Below, piece by piece: positions 27,032-35,454 of a stretch of DNA of 64,000 nucleotides. The position numbers were made by a program, and so were the translations under genes. The DNA is from Methanobacteriota archaeon (GTDB lineage Archaea > Halobacteriota > Methanomicrobia > Methanomicrobiales > Methanomicrobiaceae), in assembly GCA_016841665.1 (NCBI GenBank), contig JAENYT010000003.1, positions 62,001-126,000 on the forward strand, written 5' to 3'. Positions within the stretch are counted from its first letter, which is position 1. Every line of letters begins with the position of its first letter. The notes under the pieces were generated by a model, which was not told the DNA's origin, searched no databases, and saw nothing but the letters and a program-made list of their open reading frames with translations.

Positions 27032-27205
27032 CTAAAGTCCATGCCGATGTTTCAGTATAGACGTCATGCCATGCTTCCGCGTGCTCAGATCCACAACTGA
27101 TAATGCCTCCCTCTTTGCTTCACGTGCCTTTTGTATCCGATCCTCGCACCTCTCCAGAGCCTTCCTTTTCAGATTCTGGATCAGCAGCAGTGTTTTTTGG
27201 TCCAT
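27032..27205 (-). CDS. Small basic protein heading ATPase operon 2
   Basis: An ATG at 27205 opens 57 codons ending at 27032, 12 bp before atpH on the same strand. The product is helical and basic: it begins MDQKTLLLIQNLKRKALERC, continues EDRIQKAREAKREALSVVD and ends MTSILKHRHGL. A TATA-like element lies about 50 bp upstream, so this ORF is the first of the operon 2 transcript. I do not recognise it; the position and codon use argue that it is real. Confidence 0.6.
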   Translation of the reverse strand: MDQKTLLLIQNLKRKALERCEDRIQKAREAKREALSVVDLSTRKHGMTSILKHRHGL

Positions 27206-27253
27206 TCTCTTTCCCTGACAACCTGTCCAAAGGCACGTATCAATTAACTTGAA

Positions 27254-27267
27254 ATTATTTATATATT
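27254..27267 (-). promoter_or_regulatory. Promoter of ATPase operon 2
   Basis: The minus strand reads AATATATAAATAAT, a near-ideal archaeal TATA box, 49-62 bp upstream of the first ORF of operon 2, predicting a leader of about 25 nt. Confidence 0.65.
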
Positions 27268-27415
27268 CCTATAGAAAGAGCAGATTTAATTTCTGTCGAA
27301 TATGGGGTAAATTAATTGCATTACCTGCGCCTCCTATCCGCACGTGATAGGAAAAAGTGATGAGCAAAAATATATAAATAAAAAATGTTTATCAAGAGAA
27401 ATTTTGGAAAACGGC

Positions 27416-27700
27416 TTAATGCATCTCCGGAAATAATTTCCGAAGAGCACGGCTCGATATCGTGGCCGGATCTGAGGCAAGTTTCGTGAGCCTCTGACCT
27501 GCATCATAGTATTCGCCTTTTTTTGAGAGCATGGTTGCAGAATCGAGGCCGTTGATAATGTTCTGGAATTGCTCTTCATGTGTTATCGCCAGAGCATTCC
27601 TGGCCTCATTCAGGACTGACGACATCCCGGTGATGGCAATCTCCGATGCCGTACCATCCCCTTTTTGCGCCCTTTCTTCGTAAAGCCGGAGCGGAATCAC
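27416..27700 (-). CDS. Small hypothetical protein
   Basis: 94 residues from a GTG at 27700 (VIPLRLYEERAQKGDG). It is soluble and helical, with SSVLNEARNALAITHEEQFQ and SKKGEYYDAGQRLTKLASDP. Not recognised. A start at the internal Met26 would leave 69 residues. It lies upstream of and on the same strand as ATPase operon 2, but the operon promoter sits between them, so it is probably a separate unit. Confidence 0.5.
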   Translation of the reverse strand: MIPLRLYEERAQKGDGTASEIAITGMSSVLNEARNALAITHEEQFQNIINGLDSATMLSKKGEYYDAGQRLTKLASDPATISSRALRKLFPEMH

Positions 27701-27903
27701 TCTCCATGATCCCTGCCCGAGGAGAGAATACAGCGGCGGCAGGTAACGTCCCCAATACCCTGTTCGGGTGCCTTTTCACGAACGTCTCCGCATGGGGTCG
27801 TAGCTACCGATCCCCCCGGGTCGCCTCCCCCTTGTCCCGGTAATCTGCGGAATTCGCGCACCTTCCGCTGCGGAATGAGAGGGGAAAAAGTGTGATCCCG
27901 CCC

Positions 27904-28440
27904 CTATCTCCCCGAATGGGCCATCATGTCGAGCGCAGTGCTGATGGCGAGCATCAGGGCGTCGTCCTGGTCCGGGGCGACTTCCACCCCGTAGGTGTCC
28001 CGGACGCGGAACCACTTTTTGGATACCTCGGCAACCTTCGTCCGCCCCTCCTCGATGCGGTACTCGTGGTCGAGGATGTTTCCCTTCACCTCCAGATCGG
28101 GCCCGTCCCTGATCTTGACCGACCAGCGGTCACGGATCGGGGAGATAATGGCCTTCTTCACCGTGGCGGCCACTTCGTCGCCCCGGTAGATGTCCATGGT
28201 GTCCTTGATGTGGAGCAGTTTCTCCTTGATGGTGTAGAGGTCGTTGCCCTGCATATCTTTAAACACCAGCGTCTCCCGGACCCGCAGAGCCTTGCCGTCC
28301 ACGTAGAAGGCCCGCTCGCCCGCCTCGTTCTCGATAAAGAAGTCGTCACCGATGGAGACCATCTTCTGGCGCATCTTGTAGTGTGTGGCCTGTTCGCCTT
28401 CGCGGCGGAGCACACCCGCACCTCTTCTCAATGGTGGCAT
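27904..28440 (-). CDS. LURP-one-related (LOR/tubby-like) family protein
   Basis: 178 residues, with the LOR barrel pattern of repeated short strands: MRQKMVSIGDDFFIENEAGERAFYVDGKALRVRETL, then DMQGNDLYTIKEKLLHIKDTMDIYRG, and EVKGNILDHEYRIEEGRTKVAEVSKKWFRVRDTYGVEV. The N-terminal 20 residues (RRGAGVLRREGEQATHY) are probably not part of the fold, and Met23 (MRQKM) could be the true start. Family members bind membranes or lipids in plants; the archaeal role is unknown. It follows the DUF6325-like gene by 36 bp and is likely co-transcribed with it. Confidence 0.85.
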   Translation of the reverse strand: MPPLRRGAGVLRREGEQATHYKMRQKMVSIGDDFFIENEAGERAFYVDGKALRVRETLVFKDMQGNDLYTIKEKLLHIKDTMDIYRGDEVAATVKKAIISPIRDRWSVKIRDGPDLEVKGNILDHEYRIEEGRTKVAEVSKKWFRVRDTYGVEVAPDQDDALMLAISTALDMMAHSGR

Positions 28441-28476
28441 ATTCGTTCCCCCTTCAGAAAAAAATTGAGATTCCGG

Positions 28477-29040
28477 TCAGCGTGCAGGGGCGGCGACCTT
28501 CTTTTTCTCCATTGCCTGCTCTTCCCGCTCCGCCGCCTCCACCGCATCGGTGAGTGCCGCGCCCACCGAGAGCAGTAGCTCCGGCGTGATCATGCCCTGG
28601 GAGATCAGCACCCCGCCGGCACTGCGGAGTGCATCGCGGAAGTCGATGGCCCAGCGGTGCTCGATCAGCAGGAACGCTGCAGCGGAGTTCCTGGGGATGG
28701 CATCGCCGATGGCGTCGATATCGACTTCGGCGATCCCGTAGTCGTGCTCTGCCACCCGCATGGCGCCGAGCTCGGCACCTGCACGCTCCCCCTCCTCGCC
28801 TGCGGCGCCGTACCCGATCAGCCCGCCGACGACGGCACCGAAGCGTTGCCGCTCCTCCTCGGAGAGATCGGTCGCCTCGAGGGTGTCGATGTTACCGTCC
28901 TCGTCCTTGTACACGAACTGGAGATCGATCAGCCTGATGATCCCCGCCTCCCTGACCTTCTTGAGTTCCTCGTAGATCTGCCCGTGAAAGTCAGGGTTCT
29001 CAAATCCGATGACTAGCATCTGTACCGGTCCAATTGCCAT
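28477..29040 (-). CDS. DUF6325-like conserved protein (paralogue of 7672-8289)
   Basis: 187 residues starting MAIGPVQMLVIGFENPDFHG, with IIRLIDLQFVYKDEDGNIDTLEATDLSEEE, a glycine-rich VVGGLIGYGAAGEEG and the C-terminal AFLLIEHRWAIDFRDALRSAGGVLI. Its order of motifs is the same as in the protein at 7672-8289. The central glycine-rich stretch resembles a glycine zipper. Function unknown. It is first in a two-gene unit with the LURP-one protein. Confidence 0.85.
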   Translation of the reverse strand: MAIGPVQMLVIGFENPDFHGQIYEELKKVREAGIIRLIDLQFVYKDEDGNIDTLEATDLSEEERQRFGAVVGGLIGYGAAGEEGERAGAELGAMRVAEHDYGIAEVDIDAIGDAIPRNSAAAFLLIEHRWAIDFRDALRSAGGVLISQGMITPELLLSVGAALTDAVEAAEREEQAMEKKKVAAPAR

Positions 29041-29146
29041 TTTTCATCACCTTTTTGTCTTTGTTTCCCGGCATGCCGGGGCAGTGCCGCCCCGCCCTCC
29101 CGGGATGTTCTCAATTCAAATCCTCATGCGGTCCTGCCGTACCCGC

Positions 29147-29566
29147 CTATCCGCCGCAGTTTGCCGAGGTGAACACCTGCTGCCAGGCCTGCTTGACCGC
29201 ATCGATCTGGGGCTGCAGCTGTGTCCTGGCCTCGCTGACGGTGATATCATTGGGGAGGCCCTGCACGGCATTGTCCAGGTCGGTGTAGGCGGCCTCGAGC
29301 TGGTCGGTGTTCACGTCTCTGCGTGTTTGTGCGGAACTCCTGACGTCGTTCCAGGCGCTGGTGACATTGGCTTCTGCCGCCTTCACATCGCCTATGGTTG
29401 CGGTTTCATTGAGGCTCTCGAGTTCCTGCAGCGACGTCTGGAGGTTGGTCAGATCCGCACAGAGCTGCGCCTCCGCCTCCTGCGGCGACGGCTGGGTACA
29501 CCCCGCGACACAGAGGAGCAGGACTGCGGCACCGAGCACCAGGATCCATTTCATGTAACTGTCCAT
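29147..29566 (-). CDS. Lipoprotein, helical
   Basis: 139 residues from the ATG at 29566, chosen because GGGAGGA lies 6-7 bases upstream; two other Met codons are nearby. A signal helix (WILVLGAAVLLLCVAGC) ends in a lipobox VAGC, so the mature protein is anchored outside by a lipid. The rest is helical and polar (AQLCADLTNLQTSLQELESL and similar), probably a small helical bundle. Two further Cys residues (in AQLCADL and SANCGG) could form a disulfide. No function recognised. Confidence 0.8.
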   Translation of the reverse strand: MDSYMKWILVLGAAVLLLCVAGCTQPSPQEAEAQLCADLTNLQTSLQELESLNETATIGDVKAAEANVTSAWNDVRSSAQTRRDVNTDQLEAAYTDLDNAVQGLPNDITVSEARTQLQPQIDAVKQAWQQVFTSANCGG

Positions 29567-29930
29567 TCTCATTCCTCCCGCGACCGCAGGGGGATTCCGC
29601 CGGCCGCTGTACTGTGCGTGATCGGGCTCTGGTGAGCAGAAGGTTGTGGCGAATGGCGATATTTTCGACCCCACCGGGGTCTGCATGTTCATGAAGGCGC
29701 TGGACGTGTGCTGGACTGGGTCCCCTGCCCGATCCTTCCGTGGAATATGGCGATACGATATATAAATATAGCTGAATATATTGGAATGAAAGGGATTTTT
29801 GCATTTATCGCTCAGGCATGGAGATTTCATACCGTCCCATTCATCCCATGGGAAGGCGGTCCAACTCCTGATCCGCCGATAGTACCGCTCCTTACAAGGG
29901 AATATGGAAACGAACACCTGATCGTGACGT
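29567..29930. other. Intergenic, no gene recognised
   Basis: The stretch holds an AT-rich block with TATATAAATATAG near 29758-29770 that could drive either strand; no coding frame is convincing. Confidence 0.45.
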
Positions 29931-30470
29931 TTACCGGAGTATCGCCGCGAGACCGAGGGCGCCGATCGCCACGCCCAATGTTGCGAGGAAGAAGCCGAGG
30001 GTGATCAGCAGGACGGATTTCATCTTCTCCCACCGGAAGAGCCACGCGATAACCGGGCAGGCATAGAGGCCGAGCCCCGGGATCCAGGAGATAAAAATGA
30101 GTGAATAGATGCCGAATTTCTCCAGTCGTTCGAATTTTTTCATCTTTTCTACGATCCCATCGACCCTTGCTTTGACCCATTCTGACTGGTAGTAGAGGGT
30201 GTCGAGGATCTCGTAGATGGCGAGCACCATCCCGAAGGCATACGAGGTCATCACCGCCAGCACCAGTGACGCAGTGAGACCCGTGGCGAGCCCCACCGTC
30301 ACCGCGGTCGCCTGCAGGATGAGGGTGGAGAACACCAGGCCCAGGATTCTGCCCGAAGGAACACCGGCCAGCGCACCGAGGATCAGGGGGATCACGAGAG
30401 CGAACAACATCACAATGAGGAGCGCTTTCGAAATCTGGCGCAACCATGCGAAAAGACCCTGTATTTCCAT
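29931..30470 (-). CDS. Small multidrug export (COG2426) family membrane protein
   Basis: 179 residues from the ATG at 30470, preceded by GGAG at a good distance; a GTG 12 bp earlier is less likely. It has about five membrane helices and the family's central EKFGIYSLIFISWIPGLGLYACPVIAWLFRWEKMKSV loop, where most members have a PxPGxG motif. The 'multidrug export' name is historical; substrate and mechanism are unproven. Confidence 0.8.
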   Translation of the reverse strand: MEIQGLFAWLRQISKALLIVMLFALVIPLILGALAGVPSGRILGLVFSTLILQATAVTVGLATGLTASLVLAVMTSYAFGMVLAIYEILDTLYYQSEWVKARVDGIVEKMKKFERLEKFGIYSLIFISWIPGLGLYACPVIAWLFRWEKMKSVLLITLGFFLATLGVAIGALGLAAILR

Positions 30471-30544
30471 GAAAATCTCCACACCTGATCGTGAGGTGCG
30501 CTACCGCACGGAAGGGGCGAGCAGGTGATACATTACACAGAACG

Positions 30545-30570
30545 ATGCTATAAAAATATTTTTATAATAT
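30545..30570 (+). promoter_or_regulatory. TATA-rich promoter of the small lipoprotein
   Basis: TATAAAAATATTTTTATAATATA precedes the ATG at 30617 by about 50-70 bp. It is a strong AT-rich block, consistent with an archaeal promoter. Confidence 0.5.
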
Positions 30571-30616
30571 ATGGTGGTGGGGATACTCACAGCTCAACGC
30601 ACAGGGAGGAGCTGCG

Positions 30617-30823
30617 ATGAACAGAACGATGTGCTTGATTTTAGTGGTGCTCTGCATCGCGGGCCTGGTCCTGATTGCAGGGTGCACACAGGAGACTCCG
30701 CCGGAGACAACTCCGACGCCGACATCGACAGTAGAACTGCCCACCGAAGTCCCCAATGTCTCTCCCACGGAGGCAACGCCGGCAGTTGAGGTGACCGCGG
30801 AACCGACGGTGAACCAGACCTGA
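30617..30823 (+). CDS. Small Thr/Pro-rich lipoprotein
   Basis: 68 residues: a signal helix (MCLILVVLCIAGLVLIAGC) with lipobox IAGC, then a low-complexity tail of Thr, Pro, Glu and Val (TPTPTSTVELPTEVP). GGGAGGAG lies 6 bases upstream of the ATG. Such short tethered tails are common in Methanomicrobiales and may be glycosylated on Thr. No enzyme domain is present. Confidence 0.8.
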   Translation: MNRTMCLILVVLCIAGLVLIAGCTQETPPETTPTPTSTVELPTEVPNVSPTEATPAVEVTAEPTVNQT

Positions 30824-31002
30824 ACCACCAATCTCACCTTTTTTTCAGCCCTCAGCACGTCGGAGGGGAACCCGGGTCCGGAAGCGATGTTCTTTGCGAT
30901 GTACATTGGAGGGAGGTCCCCTGGTTTTTCCCGCTGTGCTGTAGTAATTATGCGATCCGTGTCCGTTCCGGCCAATGAATCCCATGGTCATTTATTTGTC
31001 GC

Positions 31003-31824
31003 TTATCTCTCCAGTTCTTCCTGCCTGTTACGCAATTCCCCCTCGATCTTCTCAAGCCGGCTGAGAATCTCGGCATACATCTTCTCCTGCTGCTCCATCA
31101 ATTTCCTGATTTCCGCGCTATTTGTGCCCTTATCTGGTTTCGTGGATGCGTGTTGGTCCCTGTGCCTCCGGGGGGCGATCAGCTTGTTGGAGAGAAACCC
31201 TGCCAGCGTACCAAAAATGCTCACGCCTGCGGCCATGAGAAAGACGCCCACGATCCGGCCCCGTGGGGTGACGGGGTACTGATCGCCGTAGCCGACGGTG
31301 GTGGTGGTTACGTAGGCCCACCAGAGGGCATCGCCTGCGGTCCTGATGTTTGCATCCGCAGCAGAGCGCTCCGCATGCAGCACCAAAATCGAACATAATT
31401 CGATGAGAGCGATGATGAAGAATATGACGAAATAAAGCGCTCCTGACGCTCGTTCTTCGGAAAAGTCATATTTCAACCGCCTGATGCCGAACTTTCGCAT
31501 CAGCGAGACGATTCTCCCGATGCTGAAAAGGCGGAAGATCTTCATGCCCGGCAACGGGACCGAGGAGAGGAGGTCGGCCCAGCCCCAGTCCCGGCTGACG
31601 TAGTAGGCCTTCGATTCTGCGGTGAACAGACGGTACAGGAAATCCGCGAAGAACACGGCGGAGAGGAAGATATCGATGACCAATGCCACTGCCGTTGCAT
31701 CAGGGTAGAACGTGGGAAAGATGAGAAAGATGATGTTGCACACTGCGAGCAGGGAGGTGAGCAGGATGAAACCCTCATAGCTTGCTCCCTTGAAGCCGAT
31801 GGGAGGCGTTGTGGGCTCGGTCAT
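31003..31824 (-). CDS. Voltage-gated-type potassium channel
   Basis: 273 residues from the ATG at 31824 (GAGGGA upstream); a start 36 bp earlier is possible. Six membrane helices are visible, with the pore helix and selectivity filter TTTTVGYGDQYP between the last two. The S4-like segment (RLFSIGRIVSLMRKFGIRRLKY) has spaced Arg/Lys. The C-terminal 60 residues form a coiled coil (EIRKLMEQQEKMYAEILSRLEKIEGEL), which should hold the tetramer together. It is 39 bp downstream of the radical SAM gene on the same strand. Confidence 0.92.
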   Translation of the reverse strand: MTEPTTPPIGFKGASYEGFILLTSLLAVCNIIFLIFPTFYPDATAVALVIDIFLSAVFFADFLYRLFTAESKAYYVSRDWGWADLLSSVPLPGMKIFRLFSIGRIVSLMRKFGIRRLKYDFSEERASGALYFVIFFIIALIELCSILVLHAERSAADANIRTAGDALWWAYVTTTTVGYGDQYPVTPRGRIVGVFLMAAGVSIFGTLAGFLSNKLIAPRRHRDQHASTKPDKGTNSAEIRKLMEQQEKMYAEILSRLEKIEGELRNRQEELER

Positions 31825-31863
31825 CGATATTCCCTCGTGGTGAGGCTCAGAATCCGGCATACT

Positions 31864-33180
31864 TCATCTGCCGCAGCACTTTTTGTATTTCAGCCCGCTC
31901 CCGCAGGGGCAGGTATCATTTCGCCCGATTTTTGCCGTTCTTTTCCCTCCTGCTCTCTCCTCAGCGGCGAGCATCGGCATCACCTCGTCGGCGTAGCGCC
32001 CCTGCCGGAGCAGGTCGGCCATCATCCGCATGGGGCGGTCGATGTGGGAGAAGAACATCCGGTAGCCCTCGCAGAGGTAGTTGAGGCCCGGTTCACCGTC
32101 CGGCGTCGTGGCAAACCGGTTCCTGGGGCAGCCGCCGTGGCAGGCGAACCGCACGGGACACTCCCGGCAGAATCCAGGGAGTGCGTTTTGCTTGTCCTGC
32201 CCGAATTGCCGCTGCTTTGCCGAGCCGACGAGTTCTGCGAGGGGTGTTGCCGTGATGTTACCCAGAAGGAAGCCCGGCTCCACGAAATGGTCGCAAGAGT
32301 AGAGGTCGCCGTTGTGCTCCAGTGCGACAGCGGCGCCGCAGGTGGGTGCAAACGTGCACAGCCCGGGGGGGTGGCCGATCCCTGCCGCGAGGGCAGCATC
32401 GAAGTGCTGCACGAACATCTCCCCCACATCATTCCGCACCCACTCGTCGAAGACGGTGCAGAGGAACCGCCCCCACTGCACCGGCCGGACCGAACGGTCA
32501 GTGGCCGTAGCTTCCTCCTGAACGCCGGCCCCGTTGTGCCGCTCGACGATGGGAATGAACTGGACGAATTTTGCCCCGGCCTCGTCGCGGAAGAATCGGT
32601 AGACGTCGAGGGGGTGGTCGCCGTTTGCGGCGTGCACCGCGCTGAGGATGTTGTACTCCACCCCGTGCTTTTGCAGGAGGCGACGTCCCTCCATCACCCG
32701 ATCAAAGGTCCCCCGCCCCTTCCTGTCCACCCGGTAGGCATCGTGCAGCGCCTTCGGCCCGTCGATGCTGATGCCGACGAGGAAGTTATGCTCCTGGAAG
32801 AATGCGCACCACTCGGCATCCAGGAGGGTGCCGTTGGTCTGGATGGTGTATCCCACCTGCATGCCGGGTTTGCGGTAGTGCTCCGCCAGCTCCACGGAGC
32901 GGCGGTAGAAATCGAGGCCCATCAGGGTGGGCTCCCCCCCCTGCCAGGCGATGGTCACGGCGGGCACCTTTTGGGCTTCGATGTACTGGCGGAGAAACTC
33001 CTCCAGCAGCGAATCGGACATGCGGAAGGTGCCGCCGGGGTAGAGCTCCTGTTTCGAGAGGTAGAAGCAGTAGCGGCAGGCGAGATTGCAGCGCGCACCG
33101 GCGGGCTTGGCGAGCACGTGGAAGGAGGGAGGTGGGGTGTTCACGGGCTCCTTCACCTCGTGTTCCCGGATATTCCGCAT
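31864..33180 (-). CDS. Anaerobic sulfatase maturase (radical SAM/SPASM) with SEC-C tail
   Basis: 438 residues. The radical SAM cluster motif CNLACRYC is at residues 31-38, followed by WQGGEPTLMGLDFY and IQTNGTLLD. The C-terminal SPASM region carries many Cys residues (LCTFAPTCGAA, CDHFVEPGFLLGN, CRECPVRFACHGGCPRNR). It ends with a SEC-C zinc motif (CPCGSGLKYKKCC). Enzymes of this type oxidise the active-site Cys of sulfatases to formylglycine without oxygen. The Cys-type sulfatase at 38935-41283 is the evident substrate. Only one base separates it from the HdeD gene upstream. Confidence 0.93.
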   Translation of the reverse strand: MRNIREHEVKEPVNTPPPSFHVLAKPAGARCNLACRYCFYLSKQELYPGGTFRMSDSLLEEFLRQYIEAQKVPAVTIAWQGGEPTLMGLDFYRRSVELAEHYRKPGMQVGYTIQTNGTLLDAEWCAFFQEHNFLVGISIDGPKALHDAYRVDRKGRGTFDRVMEGRRLLQKHGVEYNILSAVHAANGDHPLDVYRFFRDEAGAKFVQFIPIVERHNGAGVQEEATATDRSVRPVQWGRFLCTVFDEWVRNDVGEMFVQHFDAALAAGIGHPPGLCTFAPTCGAAVALEHNGDLYSCDHFVEPGFLLGNITATPLAELVGSAKQRQFGQDKQNALPGFCRECPVRFACHGGCPRNRFATTPDGEPGLNYLCEGYRMFFSHIDRPMRMMADLLRQGRYADEVMPMLAAEERAGGKRTAKIGRNDTCPCGSGLKYKKCCGR

Positions 33181-33181
33181 T

Positions 33182-33724
33182 TTACCGCATCATGAGGCCC
33201 GCCACGATGGCCATGATCCCGCCGAAGATGGCGAGGATGCCGAAGGTCCAGGGCAGGATGATGGCGCCGGAGATGGGGTTGACGAGCAGCAGGATGCCCA
33301 GGATCACGATCAGGATGCCGAGGACTGCCGATCCCCAGCCCCCGCCCTTGAATCCCCAGGCGAGCCTGACCGCACCATAGATGATCGCCCAGATGGCGAT
33401 CATGATGACGAAGAACGACAGCAGAAAGATGGTGCTGTAGATGGGATACGCCAGTATGGCGAGTCCGGCGAGGATGCCCAGCACCCCGCTGAGCATCTTC
33501 CATCCCCAGTTCGATCGGTCGACAAATAGCCCGACCAGGGCGAATATGCCGCCGAACAGCCAGAAGATCCCCAGCACGGTGATGAGCGTGACCGTGGTGA
33601 TCCCCGGGGCAAATATCAGGAAGAGGCCGACGATGAGGGCGATGATCCCCTCCAGCAGGACCAGCCACCAGGGAACGGCCATCGCTTCATACCCCAGTCC
33701 GTATGTGGTTGCAGATGATTCCAT
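33182..33724 (-). CDS. HdeD-family (DUF308) membrane protein
   Basis: 180 residues with six membrane helices, including the family pattern WWLVLLEGIIALIVGLFLIFAP near the N-terminus, SNWGWKMLSGVLGILAGLAIL in the middle and GSAVLGILIVILGILLLVNP later. HdeD is linked to acid resistance in enteric bacteria; here only the fold is certain. A GGAGTG lies 8 bases upstream of the ATG. It forms a unit with the radical SAM gene and possibly the K+ channel. Confidence 0.88.
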   Translation of the reverse strand: MESSATTYGLGYEAMAVPWWLVLLEGIIALIVGLFLIFAPGITTVTLITVLGIFWLFGGIFALVGLFVDRSNWGWKMLSGVLGILAGLAILAYPIYSTIFLLSFFVIMIAIWAIIYGAVRLAWGFKGGGWGSAVLGILIVILGILLLVNPISGAIILPWTFGILAIFGGIMAIVAGLMMR

Positions 33725-34215
33725 CGAGTTTCACTCCAGAGTTCCTTTTATTTTCATTCTCGTGTGGTAATCGTGCCCTACCGAACGTCCGAAGGTCGAG
33801 AAAAATGGATTATCTGTGTCTGCATGCCTGGACAAGGCGTATCTTTGTGCGGGTATCCATGAGGGTCATGAGGTATCGCTTCGGTAGAATGAGCCTACTG
33901 TGCGCCTTCGCCATATAAGGATTGCCCCCACGTGGAGAAATCAGTGAAACGCCGCATTTTCCTGTATTTTCATGTATCTAGAGTGTTTTTCAGGTACGAG
34001 CCGCATGGATCCCGTCGCCCGGGTTGCGATGGACTTCGGAGCGAGAGGCGTGTGCATGAAGGTATCCGGCAACAGCGTGCTCACCGCTAGAGGCAACGAT
34101 AATTTGCCCGCAACCGTGTCATACACTCTCATCAGCATTCCTGTGCGGCCGCGGAAAAACTCTACCGGTTTTCAATGACCGGGATAGTGCTGAAGCTCCA
34201 CATTCATTCAGCCTG
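33725..34215. other. Intergenic, no gene recognised
   Basis: Roughly 490 bp between the leftward HdeD and CLC genes. Open frames exist but are short and Arg/Ser-rich; no RNA motif was recognised. Confidence 0.5.
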
Positions 34216-35454
34216 CTATCCGGGCTCGTGCTCCTGCAAGACAAATGTCCGCAGGAGAGACATCGAGAGGTGGGAAGTGACAACGGCAATGCCAATCGGA
34301 GCCATTGCGATTGGACCAATGCCAATCGTGCCGGCCGCTATCAGTATCAGGGAAACCGGTGCGCTCAAGAACGCACCGGGAATCGCCGCCAGCAAACATC
34401 CGACACACAGTGTAATGGGGAGCGCAGGGAAAATGCTGTGTACCAGGAGTCCCGCTGTCCCCCCTATAAAGATGATGGGAAAGACGATACCCCCTAAATA
34501 GCCGCTCGATTCACTGAACGCCACTGCGAACATTTTGGCGATCAGGACGGCAATAAGAAAACCCGCTCCGAGTGTGGCGGAAATCTGAAGTTCGGTGGTA
34601 AGCTGGCTGCTGCCGGAGGTCGCCGTAAGGGGGAGGGCGAATGCGATCAGCCCGACGAATGCACCACCGATCATGCCAGCCACAAGAGGATTGGAGATGC
34701 GCGCGAATACGGCTGAAACCACCTTTCTAATGAGGATTAAGAGCAGCAGCACGAATGCGGACAACACACCGAGCAGTGCTCCTACCAGCAGATGACTGAA
34801 ATTAAACTCATACGCCGGAAGAGCATAGGAACCCAGCATCGTGCTGCCGGTCACGCCAAAAAAAATCGCAAATCCGACGGTTGCTCCGAACAGTGCGGGA
34901 ATGAACGCAACCAGATAGTACCGCTTCGGGGTCGGTCCGAGTTCAGACGCCAGCACTGCCGCAAACAGGGGGGCGCTGAAGGCGGCTCCCATACCACTCG
35001 CCATACCGGTTAGCGCATACTCATGCTTTGCTTCTTTATCCCGTATTCCCAGGCGGGTTACAAACCATGAGCCGATACCCCCACCCAGCATGGTGAGGGC
35101 AAAAAACGGGCCCAGACTTGCGCCGGCAATAAGTGAGACTGCTGATATCGCAACCAGGGGGAGTACATTCCCCGGCTCGACCCACGCCTGGTGAGCGAGT
35201 GTTATTGGATCGGTGACTTTTTTTGGAATCTTCCAGAGTTTGCGTATCACGGCAACCGTAAGCCCCCCAAAGGCTGTCAATGGTATCCACCACCAGTTGC
35301 CGGTCCACCAGTCAGTACCGGAGTCACCGAAGAAAAAGTCTGTTCCCGTACCGGTAATTCCCATGAAGACGAGAGCTGATACGCCAGCAGCCACCCCGAG
35401 TACGAATGCATGCACGAGAAGTCGTTGGTACCACGATTGGTCAACCGGAAGCAT
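34216..35454 (-). CDS. CLC-family chloride channel/transporter lacking the gating glutamate
   Basis: 412 residues with about ten to twelve membrane helices. Family motifs: AGASLGPFFALTMLGGGIGSW in the place of GREGP, and SGYLGGIVFPIIFIGG in the place of GxFxP. The Glu of GREGP, which gates and couples H+ in Cl-/H+ exchangers, is absent. The protein is therefore more likely a passive channel or a variant. EYALTGMASGMGAAFSAPLFAAVLASE is well conserved. The coding sequence is visibly less GC-rich than its neighbours. Confidence 0.88.
   Translation of the reverse strand: MLPVDQSWYQRLLVHAFVLGVAAGVSALVFMGITGTGTDFFFGDSGTDWWTGNWWWIPLTAFGGLTVAVIRKLWKIPKKVTDPITLAHQAWVEPGNVLPLVAISAVSLIAGASLGPFFALTMLGGGIGSWFVTRLGIRDKEAKHEYALTGMASGMGAAFSAPLFAAVLASELGPTPKRYYLVAFIPALFGATVGFAIFFGVTGSTMLGSYALPAYEFNFSHLLVGALLGVLSAFVLLLLILIRKVVSAVFARISNPLVAGMIGGAFVGLIAFALPLTATSGSSQLTTELQISATLGAGFLIAVLIAKMFAVAFSESSGYLGGIVFPIIFIGGTAGLLVHSIFPALPITLCVGCLLAAIPGAFLSAPVSLILIAAGTIGIGPIAMAPIGIAVVTSHLSMSLLRTFVLQEHEPG

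Noticed and set aside
31837-33195. A long rightward open frame (over 450 codons) antisense to the radical SAM gene
   Set aside because: It mirrors the maturase, has Val/Glu/Arg/Gly-biased composition and no family motifs; GC-rich coding DNA commonly leaves such antisense frames.
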